From positions 6,397,822 to 6,461,821 of the forward strand of contig OW203751.1 of NCBI GenBank assembly GCA_934045075.1: a DNA stretch of 64,000 bases, given 5' to 3'. The DNA comes from Yponomeuta sedellus. Lineage: Eukaryota; Arthropoda; Insecta; Lepidoptera; Yponomeutidae. Of this stretch, positions 1 through 9,974 are shown in pieces (positions within the stretch are counted from its first letter, which is position 1; every line of letters begins with the position of its first letter). The position numbers and the translations under genes are program-made. The notes below the pieces were generated by a model that saw only the letters and a program-made list of their open reading frames with translations, did not search any database and had not been told where the DNA came from.

Positions 1-3
1 TTT

Positions 4-225
4 AACTACTCGATCGCGTTAACGTAAACTCATATTTATGGAAGAAACATCGAGGAAGCGCCACCTAGCGACAAGCATGGACATTAAAATTGTTGAGTGG
101 GAGTTGTAATGGTTTACGTTGAGAAGTGAACACGTTGACCAGCCAAAACACGAATAAACGCGAGTGCGAGTTGTACTGTGACAGCGTTTTGCCAGTTCGA
201 ACGGTTAACTTACTCATGCTCCCTA
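4..225 (-). repeat. Internal part of a dispersed TIR element
   Basis: This segment matches, in inverted orientation, the interior of the element at 60122..60741. The shared blocks include the run around CGATCGCGTTAACGTAAAC and the stretch ending near CGGTTAACTTACTCAT. The window starts inside the copy, so its TIR is not visible. The small ORF across it is not conserved and is not called a gene. Confidence 0.7.
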
Positions 226-456
226 CTCAATGCTCGATTAACGCGGTAGTAAAGTTATTCGATTGGATCTGCCAAACACGCACTAAGCACTCTGGACCAG
301 ACTGGCCGCAGATCGCCACGAATGGCATAATGCCGGCGCCCGACAGAAGTTCAAACAAGTGATCACATAAGTGTGCACATGTGTGGCACGGACATTTCAA
401 ACTATTGTCACATATTTGAACACTTAAGTGCGCTTTGCCGTTCCGTGTCGGTTTTT
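226..456. other. Stretch with an extra copy of the next element's TIR
   Basis: No gene is seen. Positions about 322..395 carry a direct copy of the terminal sequence of the element at 457..1056 (GGCGCC, then ACAGAAGTTCAAACAAGTGA). This suggests nested or tandem insertion of one family. Confidence 0.5.
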
Positions 457-1056
457 TATGCCGGCGCCAGACAGAAGTTCAAACAAGTCATCACATAAGT
501 GTGCACACGTGTGGCACGGACATTTGTTACTATAGAATTTACATACATTTATTCAGATAAAAATGTCACTACAAAATAAAATAGTTACTAAACATGTCAC
601 ACTTAATAAAAAAAAAATACATGCACAGAACAATATCCAATAAATTTTCGTCAAAAACACATAAAATTATAATAATAATTTAAACACAAAAAAAAAACAC
701 TAACTGCACAAACCACTCCGGAAAATATCTGAGCCAAAGGATCCCAACACGCTGGCAGCATTGCCACGCTGCACCGCCAAAGAGACCCTCTGTCCCAGAT
801 ACGCACCGGAGCGGCAGTCAAGCCCGCGGTCCCTCAAGCGGCGACCCAGCTCCCTAACAAGGATCTTAGTCTGAGTCCCCCAAACTCCCATTGTCTCAAC
901 CGCAAATGGAACAAAAAGGTAATTGTCCGTAAGGGCACCATACTTGTGGCCAGACAGAAGTTCAAACATTTGCTACTATTGTCACATAAAATGTCCGTGC
1001 CACACATGGCACACTTATGTGATCACTTGTTTGAACTTCTGTCTGGCGCCAGCATA
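457..1056. mobile_element. Non-autonomous DNA element with ~65-bp TIRs
   Basis: The left end (457..525) and right end (988..1056) are inverted copies built on GGCGCCAGACAGAAGTTCAA, with an ATAAGTGTG block inside. The interior is AT-rich and carries a reverse-transcriptase-associated coding remnant on the minus strand. There is no transposase, so it is non-autonomous or a composite. The superfamily is not determined. Confidence 0.6.
700..969 (-). pseudogene. LINE reverse-transcriptase C-terminal tail remnant
   Basis: The 89-codon frame has the pattern FVPFAVETMG, then LGRRL, then YLGQRVSLAVQRGNAASVLG. This is the conserved tail after the RT domain in one group of non-LTR retrotransposon proteins. 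No RT catalytic motif is present, so this is a fragment captured inside the surrounding TIR element. The exact LINE clade is not assigned. Confidence 0.5.
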
Positions 1057-1104
1057 AGATGAGAAAGCCATCACCCAAAGTTGGGTTCCCAAATTTAAGA
1101 CCTT

Positions 1105-1235
1105 ACATTATGTCATTTTGCAAGCCTCCACCAATCCGGACTTGGCCCCCGTGGTGGAGTATGGCCTATACCTTCCACAGGGAAGAGACCCGTGCCCCTC
1201 GGTGGGGACATAATGCGTTGATGATGATGATACGT
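1105..1235 (+). repeat. 3' fragment of the 5S-like dispersed repeat (SINE-5S)
   Basis: It carries the hallmark block CACCAATCCGGACTTGGCCC, GTGGTGGAGTATGGCCT, GAAGAGACCCGTGCCCC and GGGGACATA, shared with more than ten other sites in the window. The 5S-like head is missing. Confidence 0.7.
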
Positions 1236-1268
1236 AATTTTATATGATCATTGGTATCTATCTATCTA

Positions 1269-1538
1269 TAATCAGCCCACATCAACCCACTGCTGGGCAT
1301 AGGCCTCCTTTTTATTGCGCCATTCCTCACGGTCCTGTGCTAATCTGATCCATCTCTGACCCGCAACCCTCACAATGTTGTCTGACCATCGTGTCGGTGG
1401 TCTGCCTACCAACCTCCTTCCCTCCCTTGACCACCACTCCGATACTGCCCTGGTCCACCGGCCGTCTTCCCTTCTAGCCAAGTGTCCCGCCCATCTCCAC
1501 TTTAAGTCTGTGATCCGCTCACCAACGTCTTCGATCAT
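1269..1538 (-). pseudogene. RTE-type LINE RT C-terminal fragment
   Basis: The minus-strand frame reads WRWAGHLARREDGRW, then GRRLVGRPPTRWSD, RWIRLAQDREEW and AYAQQWVD. This is the C-terminal tail of RTE/BovB-like reverse transcriptases. The non-coding end (1269..1310) matches the usual tail containing CCCACTGCTGGGCATAGGCC. It is 5'-truncated with no catalytic core. A related fragment is at 45734..46126. Confidence 0.7.
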
Positions 1539-1784
1539 TGGTATAGCATGTTATTAATGTCTAAAATAGTTTCTTTTCATTTAAATACTTAAAATATGTA
1601 TAAATTCAATTTGGAAATCAAGGCTCATTTCATTTGACTTTCCTGCAGTACTCGTAGAGGAACAGACCTCTACACCACCAGTGGGGGCATACAGAGGGTT
1701 GATATAGTCAACCCAGCAGTGGCGCTAGCCCACTATCGCTGACCTGTTGACCAAAGACCGCTGACGTTGACCTAACGTTATCAA
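1539..1784. other. Non-coding, with a short SINE-5S tail fragment
   Basis: Positions 1655..1705 carry a small plus-strand tail of the 5S-like repeat (CAGTGGGGGCATACAGAGGG). The rest shows nothing recognisable. Confidence 0.4.
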
Positions 1785-2129
1785 CCCCTGTATGTCCCCA
1801 CTGCTGGGGCACGGGTCTCTTCCCGCATCGCAGGAAGGCTAGGCCATACTCCACCACGGGGGCCAACTCCGGGTTGGTGGACGATTGTAAGACAGTCAGA
1901 AGTTATCAAGCCGCCCATAAGGCCTCTGACATGGCTTAACGACTGCCATTATATGACAGCCGGCACCAACGGCTTTACGTGCCTTGCGAAGCACGGAAGA
2001 GCTCGAAAAAATGCCACTAGCGGTAGTCACGGGACGCTCACCCATCCTGTACCTGACCGCGCCTGTTGTTGCTTAACCAAGTGATTGATTTCAATCACTC
2101 GGTTCGCCTAGGCCACGAGCGCCTACGTT
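1785..2129 (-). repeat. Near full-length SINE-5S copy
   Basis: On the minus strand it runs from GCGCTCGTGGCCTAGGCGAA through a 5S-like block (AAGCAACAACAGGCGCGGTC, then a GATGGGTGAGCGTCCCGTGA-like stretch) to GGGGACATACAGGGGTTGAT. The head lies about 7 bases beyond the 5' splice site of the CCDC51 exon ending at 2138. Confidence 0.75.
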
Positions 2130-2137
2130 GGCCTAAC

Positions 2138-2316
2138 CTGATAAGCGAACTCCGTCTTCATGGCCTCAGTAATGTCCTCCCTGGGCGACTGCTTTCCCCC
2201 GGCGATGGTGTAGAGTACGCTCGCACTGCGCGCCATCTGTTGCTCCATCATGTCCCGGAATTCCGCCATCTTGAGTCTGTTGTTTATTGTTGAGCCGGCT
2301 ATGCCGAGCACTGTGC
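2138..2316 (-). CDS. CCDC51: CCDC51/MITOK homologue, exon 4 (last exon in window)
   Basis: The exon encodes the first membrane segment and loop: VLGIAGSTINNRLKM, then a polar helical stretch ending ITEAMKTEFAYQ. It follows a CAG acceptor at 2319..2317 and completes the Gly codon split from the previous exon (phase 1). The donor is GTTAGG at 2137. In known CCDC51 proteins (inner mitochondrial membrane, pore subunit of the ATP-sensitive K+ channel) the GxVLGxxxGxAGST motif follows the coiled coil directly, as here. The C-terminal part and second membrane helix are absent from 1..2137, so further exons lie left of the window or have been lost. The pore role is taken from the mammalian protein. 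Confidence 0.75.
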
Positions 2317-2384
2317 CTGTTGGTGAGATAACATAACATTATGAAGACTCCAGGGAAAAAGACAAACTAGTCAAGCATCTTGAG

Positions 2385-2585
2385 ACATTTGGAGATATTG
2401 CATTTTTTTAGAGTCTTACATACAGGCACATACATTGCTTCTGGCCCCACAGTAGGATACTCTGTGTCGTGGGAACCAGAAACAGCGACATCACAAACCT
2501 GTAAACATCCAAGACCTGGGGTTTTTTTGTTTCCAATGGGATTCGAACCCGGGGTAGCCCCGGGTTCGAATCCCATTGGAAACAA
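2385..2585 (-). repeat. tRNA-derived SINE fragment ending in a palindrome
   Basis: It matches the 61566..61760 SINE in reverse (AACATCCAAGACCTGGGGTT and the TGGTTCCCACGACACAGAGT region). Bases 2527..2585 form a perfect inverted repeat with 28-bp arms and a 3-bp loop. Each arm contains a tRNA B-box-like GGGTTCGAATCCCATTGG. Confidence 0.65.
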
Positions 2586-3079
2586 GAGATGCCACAGAGT
2601 TCACAATTAATAAATTATAGAAAAAATTACTTATACACATAAAACACACACACGCATAATTTTTTACCCACATGAGTAAAAATGGGCATCTGACGTCAGA
2701 TTCATTTATAAGCTAGGCAGTAGAGATTCGTTAAGAGATTTCTTTAAAGAAACTTACATCCTGACAGTTGCCAGTCAGTATATCTATGAAAACATTACGT
2801 CAGCAAAAATATCAGTAACTTTAAAACTTTGGGTAGCCAACACGATGTAAACACTAGACATAAACAAACTTTCGTTCATAAGGTTTGGGTTGGCAAAGGT
2901 TAATACATCTGAAAGTCTGATAACACTTTGACATGGCACATGAAAATCAGTCGTAACATTTTAAATTAAAAGTATAAAATTAATAAAAATCACTTATTGT
3001 ACAGAATTCTATTTTGATGAAAAACCAGGGGGGTTGTTGCAATATTTGTAAACTTTCTTTCAATAAAATAATATTATGA
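2586..3079. other. Intron sequence, nothing recognised
   Basis: AT-rich CCDC51 intron 3 sequence without a convincing ORF or repeat match inside the window. Confidence 0.5.
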
Positions 3080-3083
3080 GCTT

Positions 3084-3404
3084 AAATATGGACTTGGCCG
3101 TCGGAGAGGATTTTTAAAAAACAAGACAAAGTTCAACTCGATGTTGATTTAATTAACTCTCGATTGAATTACATAAATTATACTATTAAATTAAATACTA
3201 AGTTATTCTATTGATCACGATGATCAGGGATGTCCTCGCGCTACCAGCGGTGGTGCGGCAAAGGCTTCGGGGCTGCTCGCGGAGACCTCACATTGAGTGT
3301 TTGCTTGCTCAGCATCTAGATTTGGCAATCCTTCTGATGATTCATATTATATTGGGAATCTGCCTTTGTTATATTGCAACCGGTGCAGGTACGGACTCGT
3401 AACA
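3084..3404 (-). repeat. Errantivirus 3' LTR
   Basis: In sense orientation it begins TGTTACGAGTCCG and ends CCAAGTCCATATTT. It is identical to 10520..10840. A 63-codon ORF on the opposite strand occurs in both LTRs and is a by-product, not a gene. Confidence 0.92.
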
Positions 3405-3415
3405 TCTCCCCTCCT
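3405..3415 (-). other. Polypurine tract
   Basis: In sense orientation AGGAGGGGAGA lies directly before the 3' LTR, the expected plus-strand primer site for reverse transcription. Confidence 0.8.
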
Positions 3416-3425
3416 AGACGAGCAA

Positions 3426-5124
3426 CTATTTTCCAATGTCTAATGAAAATGTTGCGGCTTTTCTGTCGGCCATCGATGGAAACTCTGTTTGAGATGTTGA
3501 GTCTGTTTTATCATTAATCTTTAAAGTTCGACGTTTGGTTTGTCGTAAGTAATAGAGGATGGCTGCAGTTCCGCATAGTAATAGGAGTCCGTATACTGGA
3601 AGAGTAGTGTGGTAGATACTTGAAGTATCGATTGACGCAATTTTCGCTGGAACTTCCATTGTGATTTGTTGCTGAATGTCGTGTAGTTTATTCAAATCAA
3701 TTGTACTCAGGTTGAATGTACTTTTATGAGTCAACTTCTCGGAGTCCGAGCCCAAGTGTGGCAAAGTGATGATTTCGACAGCTTGGCCTTTAATTTTGTC
3801 AACCAGGTTGATTAATGTGAATTCAGGTGTCGCAATTTTGCATGTGCGGGGTATAGTCACAAAGTAACTTCCTTCCAAGTATTGATAACGGTCTGATCCA
3901 CATGTGAATAAAACTTTGGTTTTAGTCGGAAATGATAGTACATAGTGTCGGCTATCAAGCTCTATCAGAGCCTCCTTTGTCAGAGAGATAGGCGTGGTAC
4001 TACACGTTTCATCTATCTCCTGTAGGTATATGAGAGTATGCACGCAGTCACGGTGGTTCCGGATTTGATGTCCTGTCGTTTGTTCGCAGATATAAGTAGA
4101 GTCAACCTTCGGGCATTCTGCCGCTATGTACGCAAATTCCTGTGGATTGGTTGCCAAAAAGGGAAAAGGGGGCAGGATCACATGGCCAATACTATTTGGT
4201 ACTGGGCAAAGTTTATACAATTCATATGTAGCGGGTGTTGCAATAGGGAACTTAAATGCGATAACTATTTTCTTATCTATAAAGTATGATCCTATTTTAA
4301 TAATATCGTAGTAATACCTAATATCTAGATTAATAATTTGGGAAAGCCCATACAATTTTCTTAATCTACTTAACATGTGCGAAATATCGTGCACAGATAA
4401 TAAAGAATGGTGCATTGAATTTGTGCGACTAAAAGCTAATATATTTTCTAACTTATCTATTTCGTTAGAAAGATCTAGTACATTTTGATTTAAAACACTG
4501 AACAGCTGGGACAACCGAACGTAATTAGATACTCTCTCTTTGCTAGTATCACTAACATTACGTATAAATAAAATGGCTTTACTTAATTTCTGCTGATTCA
4601 TAGTTAAGTTACCTAGTACCTGATTTTGCTGAGCAGAGTATTCTTTAAATAGGCTAATATGGTTGTTTAAATTAGTCGTTAAGTCGTGCTCATTCTTGTT
4701 TAAGATATCTAGGGCACTTTGAAATCTGATCGCGTCCTCATGGTCTAGATTACCTGTCAAAGATTTAATGAGGGTACCTAAAGGGTTAATGAGACCACGC
4801 TTCGATCGTTTTGGCTCAAAAGATTCCAATTGCAAGGTCAATTTATTTGATCTAGAAAATAGATATTCGATATTAAATTTATAGAGAGAGTAGTCTATGT
4901 TAGATAAGAGGCTAACCGCGTTCGTCAGTTCAGTTTTCAACGAATCAGTTTGCGTATGTATATAGTCAAGGTCTATGTCTCGTAAAAATGTATGAAAATG
5001 AGAAGTTATTTTAGTGGGGCCAAGCTTAGAGGGCAATATTCCAGGTCCTTTAGTCAAGTCGTCAAGCTGGATGTCAGGTTGGGTCCTTTCGGCTCGGGCC
5101 ACTGCCGTCGTCAGCACTAATAGT
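3426..5124 (-). CDS. env: Errantivirus envelope glycoprotein, main exon
   Basis: This frame encodes an F-type (baculovirus F-like) membrane fusion protein. After a hydrophobic signal segment comes a furin-type site RSKR, followed at once by GLINPLG, the start of the fusion peptide conserved in errantiviral Env. Near the C-terminus a membrane helix (VYGLLLLCGTAAILYYL) precedes a basic, Ser/Thr-rich cytoplasmic tail of about 39 residues. The open frame reaches up to 5144 and overlaps pol by 71 bases, but it has no ATG near its start. A strong acceptor (TTGTTACAG, AG at 5126..5125) opens the frame exactly at the signal segment, so translation probably starts on a leader exon (see 10331..10347). 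The frame has no internal stop. Confidence 0.85.
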
Positions 5125-8100
5125 CTGTAACAACGTAGGAACAATCTTTTTAGGCCTTTTAATTCTAGCTTTTGCTACTCGTCCACGTTTTTTCGATGTA
5201 AATATGTGAATAGGCATGTTAGTGGTAACTTTATCATGAGTGAATCGTGGAGCGATTTTTTGTGGCGTTGCTAAAGGGTTTTTTATGTAAACCTCCTGTC
5301 CTTCATCATACTGTATTTCGTTTTCCCTGTCTTGATTACGACGGTTCATTATAGCTTCGCGATCGGAGAAACATGAGTCATGAATTATTTTATATACCGT
5401 TTCCATTCTACTACGGTGGTCTTGTGAGTACTGCTGTAAAAGTCGTTCCGTCAAATCTATATCTATCGGATCCCTAGGGTCAAAATGGCCTGTGAGGAGG
5501 TCAAAAGGTCGGCACTTTGTCAAGCTGTGTATAGAGCTATTATACGCTATTAAAGCATGGGGAACCAAATTCTGGGCGGGTTCATTTCGATGTTTTAATT
5601 TTAATATTCGCAAATGCTCTAACAGGGTGTTATGGAAACGCTCTATCATCCCGTTTTCATTGGGTGAGTGAGCAGCTGTAGTGTGATGTTGAATTTTGTG
5701 TAACCTGAGAAATTCAGCTACAACTTGATTAGTGAATTCGGTACCTTGATCAGTTATTAAAGTCATCGGGAAACCATGGTGTGTACTAAAATTAAGGAGA
5801 GCTTTTACAATACTCGGTGCGGTACAGTCCGCCATACGATACGCCTGTGCGTATTTCGAAAAAGCATCGATTAGAGTCAGATATTTTTCTTGCTCTATTG
5901 TCAAGACGTCTGCATGGACAATTTTAAATGGTTTTGTGGGTGGGGGCACAATCTGAAAATGTGGGTGTATAGGGTTACGATCGTACTTTGCTCGGCCACA
6001 AATAGAACATTCATTTATGAATTTTGTTATGCTATCTTTCATTTTAGGCCAAAAATATCGTTGAGATAGGGCGAGACAAGTTTCATTTATGCCTCGATGG
6101 TTCGTTTTGCCCTCATGGTATTTCCTTATCAAGTCCTGTTGGGTTAGGTACTCGGGAATATTCTGTATTTCGCTTTTTACTAGAACAAGGTTGACAGAGT
6201 TATTTTTTATCGTCCTTTGCAGAATAGGTACGATGGAGTACATTTTTTCTAAAGGGTGTACCAAAATAGCTGTACGAATTTTGGGGTCAATATGATTTTT
6301 GACGATTGATACTAGGTCTTGCTCTAGGTTTTCGTCTGAAATATTAACTGTGATCCTTTGATATAAATCAAATGGTTTCGAAATTTTAGGTTTTTTATTT
6401 GTCGGGTTGGGCAAGATGTTAATAAGAATTTGTCGTCGGAATTTGTTCATAGGTTCGTCCAAAATTGGTATATTCAAAATAGGGTTTTCTGAACTGGAAT
6501 GTGCGGTGTCAGTGGAAGAATTACTTATGAATGGTCTGTCGTCAGGTGCGGTGATTGTGGACGAAGAATGTGAGCGTGCGTCCGTTTCAGTCGATGAGAG
6601 TGTTATTACGGAACCTTTTTCTGACACTGTGATTGTCGATGAATTTGAGGGTCTACCAGACATGTTGACTGCCATGGAAGCAACCTCATCGTTATGAATT
6701 TCGACTCGTGAGAGAGCGTCAGCGTTAGTGTTACATTTTCCCTTCTTATAGATAACAGTATAGTCGTACACTGAAAGGGATAGTCTCCATCTCGTAAGGC
6801 GAGAACTAGGTTCCTTTACATTCATTAGCCACTGCAATGGCTTGTGGTCCGTTACTACTTTGAATTTACGACCGAATAAGTAGGGTCTGAAGTATTTTGT
6901 GGCCCAAACTATTGCAAGGAGTTCCTTCTCAATAGTTGAATAGTTCATTTCACTGGTATTTAAAGTTCGAGAAGCATACGCTATTGGTCTGTCTGAACCA
7001 ATATTTCCCTGGGACAGAACTGCTCCTAGCGCGACATTCGAAGCATCGCATGTGAGGATAAACTCTTTGGAAAAATCTGGATATTGCAGAATTGGGTCAT
7101 TAGTCAACAGGGTTTTACAATGCTCGAAGCATTTGACGTACTCTGGGGTTAAATCAATTTTTGCGCCTTTTTTTAAGCATTTCGTAAGAGGTTTCGTCAA
7201 GTGAGCGAAGTCGGGAATAAATCGTCTGTAGTAACCTAACAGTCCTAAGAAACCTTTAATGGCCTTGGCTGTTTTGGGGATGGGGTACTTTAAAATTGCT
7301 GTAATTTTGTCAGGGTTGGGTTTGATTCCGTCTGGCGTAATAATGTGTCCTAAATACGGGGTTTCGCGCTTTAAAAACTCAGACTTGTCCATTTGGACTT
7401 TGAAGTTTGAGTCGCGAAGTCGCTGAAAAATTTTTTGCAGGTTCACCATGTGCTCCTGTAAAGATGTCGAAAAAACTAGGATGTCATCAAGATAGACAAT
7501 GCAAATAACGTTCTGTAGGCCTCTAAGCACGTTATCCATGACCCTTCGAAAGGTTGACGGAGAATTTTTGAGGCCCATGGGCATTCGCAAAAATTCAAAA
7601 TGGCCTATACCATCTGAAACGCTAAATCCGGTTTTGTGAATATCGTCTGGGTCCATTTCGACCTGATAAAAGCCGCTAGCCAAGTCCAATGTCGTAAAAT
7701 ATTGGCACTTGCCTAGTTTATCGAGAATGTCCGTTATATTGGGGATAGGGTATCTATCGTTAATTGTTTTCTCGTTAAGGTTTCGGAAGTCAACTACCAA
7801 TCTCCATTTAACTTTTCCGGATGCGTCCGTTTTTTTGGGAACAATCCAGATTGGGGCACTCCAAGCGGAAGAAGATGGTCGAATGATACCTTGTTCAAGC
7901 ATTTTTTGAATCTGCGTTTTTACTTCGTTCCTATGGACAAAAGGGTATCTGTATGTCTTGGAGTGTACGGGATTTTCATCCGTAGTTTTAATTTTATGCT
8001 TTATCTGGTTGGTAAAAGTCAGCACTTCGTCTTCTAAATAGAAAACGTCGGCATACTGTTTGCAGAGCGCAATTAAATTAGCCTTCTCTTCTTCATTTAA

Positions 8101-8838
8101 ATGATCTAAGCGTAACCGCGATAAGACGTCTCGTGTTCGGTCTGTAGTCTCGTCCGTCGGTAAAGTTCGTTCGCTAAATACATGTGCGCTTAAAGGTTCC
8201 GAAAGGGAAAAAATCGCGTCACTACTCGTCGGATTGGTTACTTCGACAAACGCTTTGCCATTTGTGGCTGTGGATAGACAGTCCGAGATGTTACAGTCAC
8301 AAACTGTGATTTGGTCTATGGAAATTTCTCCTTCTGGGACAGTTGTAGGCACTCTTATTAGTTGAGTGGAGTGTGCCGGTATGACTGCCTCAAATAAGTT
8401 TGTATTGTTCCGTGATTCATGCATGTGAATTGGGTTCGAAGCAAATTGCGTAATGAATGCTCGGGACGTAAGGTCGATTTTTGACTGCCACTGTTCAATT
8501 AAGTCACATCCGATAAGACCGTCGAAAAATTCGTGGAAGCGATAGACGAACATTTTGATCGGAGTTTCGTCATTAAGTTCCTCAAAACATGGAATAGTGA
8601 TAGAAAAATCGTTTTTAGTGGTTGCATGGATGTTAGTCACAATAAATGGGTCATAATCCAGTGAAAAGTTTTGATAAAAAGCTTCTACAGCTTCAGGGCT
8701 TATAAATGATTGGTTAGCGCCTGTATCAATCAAAAGTTTCAGGGGTGGGTTAGCTATCTGTATGTAAGGTAGCTGTCTTTTATTTTGCACATTTAGTTCT
8801 ATACGGGTGCATTCGCATTCGTACGTTGGCAAAAATTT
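5074..8838 (-). CDS. pol: Errantivirus Pol polyprotein (PR-RT-RNaseH-IN)
   Basis: About 1,250 residues reached by -1 frameshifting from gag. Domains in order: aspartic protease (LLIDTGANQSF, near residue 36); reverse transcriptase with WRLVVDFRNLN, LDLASGFYQVEM and the catalytic YLDDILVF near 446; RNase H with LTCDASNVALGAVLS near 594 and VVTDHKPLQWL; integrase with an H-H-C-C zinc finger (HEGKTNHRG to CSICGRAK) and catalytic D, D, E in HADVLTI, ITDQGTEF and NGMIERFHN (about 972, 1027, 1058). The basic C-terminus (KKRGRVAKARIKRPKK) is typical of integrase tails. The apparent TTG start at 8832 is not a real start. Length and order match intact errantivirus Pol. Confidence 0.92.
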   Translation of the reverse strand, partial: KFLPTYECECTRIELNVQNKRQLPYIQIANPPLKLLIDTGANQSFISPEAVEAFYQNFSLDYDPFIVTNIHATTKNDFSITIPCFEELNDETPIKMFVYRFHEFFDGLIGCDLIEQWQSKIDLTSRAFITQFASNPIHMHESRNNTNLFEAVIPAHSTQLIRVPTTVPEGEISIDQITVCDCNISDCLSTATNGKAFVEVTNPTSSDAIFSLSEPLSAHVFSERTLPTDETTDRTRDVLSRLRLDHLNEEEKANLIALCKQYADVFYLEDEVLTFTNQIKHKIKTTDENPVHSKTYRYPFVHRNEVKTQIQKMLEQGIIRPSSSAWSAPIWIVPKKTDASGKVKWRLVVDFRNLNEKTINDRYPIPNITDILDKLGKCQYFTTLDLASGFYQVEMDPDDIHKTGFSVSDGIGHFEFLRMPMGLKNSPSTFRRVMDNVLRGLQNVICIVYLDDILVFSTSLQEHMVNLQKIFQRLRDSNFKVQMDKSEFLKRETPYLGHIITPDGIKPNPDKITAILKYPIPKTAKAIKGFLGLLGYYRRFIPDFAHLTKPLTKCLKKGAKIDLTPEYVKCFEHCKTLLTNDPILQYPDFSKEFILTCDASNVALGAVLSQGNIGSDRPIAYASRTLNTSEMNYSTIEKELLAIVWATKYFRPYLFGRKFKVVTDHKPLQWLMNVKEPSSRLTRWRLSLSVYDYTVIYKKGKCNTNADALSRVEIHNDEVASMAVNMSGRPSNSSTITVSEKGSVITLSSTETDARSHSSSTITAPDDRPFISNSSTDTAHSSSENPILNIPILDEPMNKFRRQILINILPNPTNKKPKISKPFDLYQRITVNISDENLEQDLVSIVKNHIDPKIRTAILVHPLEKMYSIVPILQRTIKNNSVNLVLVKSEIQNIPEYLTQQDLIRKYHEGKTNHRGINETCLALSQRYFWPKMKDSITKFINECSICGRAKYDRNPIHPHFQIVPPPTKPFKIVHADVLTIEQEKYLTLIDAFSKYAQAYRMADCTAPSIVKALLNFSTHHGFPMTLITDQGTEFTNQVVAEFLRLHKIQHHTTAAHSPNENGMIERFHNTLLEHLRILKLKHRNEPAQNLVPHALIAYNSSIHSLTKCRPFDLLTGHFDPRDPIDIDLTERLLQQYSQDHRSRMETVYKIIHDSCFSDREAIMNRRNQDRENEIQYDEGQEVYIKNPLATPQKIAPRFTHDKVTTNMPIHIFTSKKRGRVAKARIKRPKKIVPTLLQTISADDGSGPSRKDPT

Positions 8839-9974
8839 TGCTCTAAGTCTAAATAGTTGGAGGGAGTACTTTCCGCGTTTGATGTTTCGGGTGCGTACTC
8901 GTCATAAGAGCATTGATAGTCAAAGCCTGATTCAGCTGGGTACTCGTGTTCATACTCGCAGGGCACTTCAGAGTATGTCTCGTTCATATGGAGCTGTCTC
9001 TGTGGGGCTAAAGTTCTAGCTACAGGGTGACTCACGCCACTCATGGGCTGAGGGAATCTTTGTTGAGATGGATATTGCCGGGGTGGTATTTTGAAACCGG
9101 TCGACATGTTAGATCGAGGTAATGCCTTCATCACTTGTTGCGTCCTCGAAGGACCTTGCGCTTGAACATGTGATGCATAATTGTTCATTGCGGGATTAAA
9201 GGTTCTTGCATAATTCGCTGGGAATTGTGGAGGTGGTGGGCCCTGATTGGGCATTCTAAAATTAGCTGGTGAGGGTGGGCTAAATTGAGATGGTTTTTGT
9301 AAAGGCTGACTGAACTGTGCAGGCTGAAAACTTTTATTAGCTTGCGTCTGGCTCCTACTTTGAAGGTACATTACGTTCAATTCTTCCTGTGCAAATTCTA
9401 ACGCCTGTTCTAAAGAGGACGGCTTCATGCATCTAATGCGTGATCCTAGTGGTTCACGTAGGCCGCGAGTGTAAGTTTGCAAAGCCAATTTCTTATAAAG
9501 CGCCCGTTTAGCTTCCACAGTAGTTGAAATAGTTTCGTGGAGCTCAACGTACGTCATAATCACACTTAACAAGTTCTGTACTTTTTCATAAAATACGTGG
9601 GGTGTGTCCTGGCCTTGGGTGATTAAGGACAGATCGGTGTATAGCGCCGATTCGTCACGATGGTCGGAGAACGTGTTAATTAATGCGTTTCTTATTCCGT
9701 TCCAATCACTTGGAATCCCATTGGTCGCAAGCGTTCGGGCGGCAGGCCCGGTTATTTTATTTAATATCCCGTTAAGCAAAGAGGAATTATTCAACTCGTG
9801 CCCGGGTGTTAAGCATATGTAATTGACGATAAGTTGGTCACAAATGTTCAGGAATCGAACCAGAACATTACTATTCCCATCAAATTCAGGTACAAGTCTC
9901 AAAGCTTTATAGATTTTATCAGTGTTGTCTACAAATGGCACTGCCCCATTCTCTGGTTGGTTTGGCTGCGTCAT
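8799..9974 (-). CDS. gag: Errantivirus Gag
   Basis: 391 residues from the first ATG at 9974 (MTQPNQPENGAV). The frame stays open to 10043 upstream, but only with a GTG start. The N-terminal half is helical (capsid-like); the second half is rich in Pro, Gln, Phe and Asn. No CCHC knuckle is present, as is usual in errantiviruses. The last codons overlap pol and include the slippery site. Gag would form the particle core and package the RNA. Confidence 0.85.
   Translation of the reverse strand: MTQPNQPENGAVPFVDNTDKIYKALRLVPEFDGNSNVLVRFLNICDQLIVNYICLTPGHELNNSSLLNGILNKITGPAARTLATNGIPSDWNGIRNALINTFSDHRDESALYTDLSLITQGQDTPHVFYEKVQNLLSVIMTYVELHETISTTVEAKRALYKKLALQTYTRGLREPLGSRIRCMKPSSLEQALEFAQEELNVMYLQSRSQTQANKSFQPAQFSQPLQKPSQFSPPSPANFRMPNQGPPPPQFPANYARTFNPAMNNYASHVQAQGPSRTQQVMKALPRSNMSTGFKIPPRQYPSQQRFPQPMSGVSHPVARTLAPQRQLHMNETYSEVPCEYEHEYPAESGFDYQCSYDEYAPETSNAESTPSNYLDLEQNFCQRTNANAPV
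8832..8838 (-). promoter_or_regulatory. -1 ribosomal frameshift site gag/pol
   Basis: In sense orientation the gag frame reads CAA AAT TTT TGC, which contains the canonical heptamer A_AAT_TTT in the correct phase. Slippage by -1 enters the pol frame, which is open from here. Gag ends 33 bases later. A downstream stimulatory RNA structure was not worked out. Confidence 0.8.

Noticed and set aside
126..362. 78-codon ORF near the left edge
   Set aside because: It overlaps a dispersed element; the corresponding frame in the copy at 60239..60439 diverges and has no domain.
3211..3402. 63-codon ORF, also at 10647..10838
   Set aside because: It lies in both LTRs antisense to the element and has no recognised domain.
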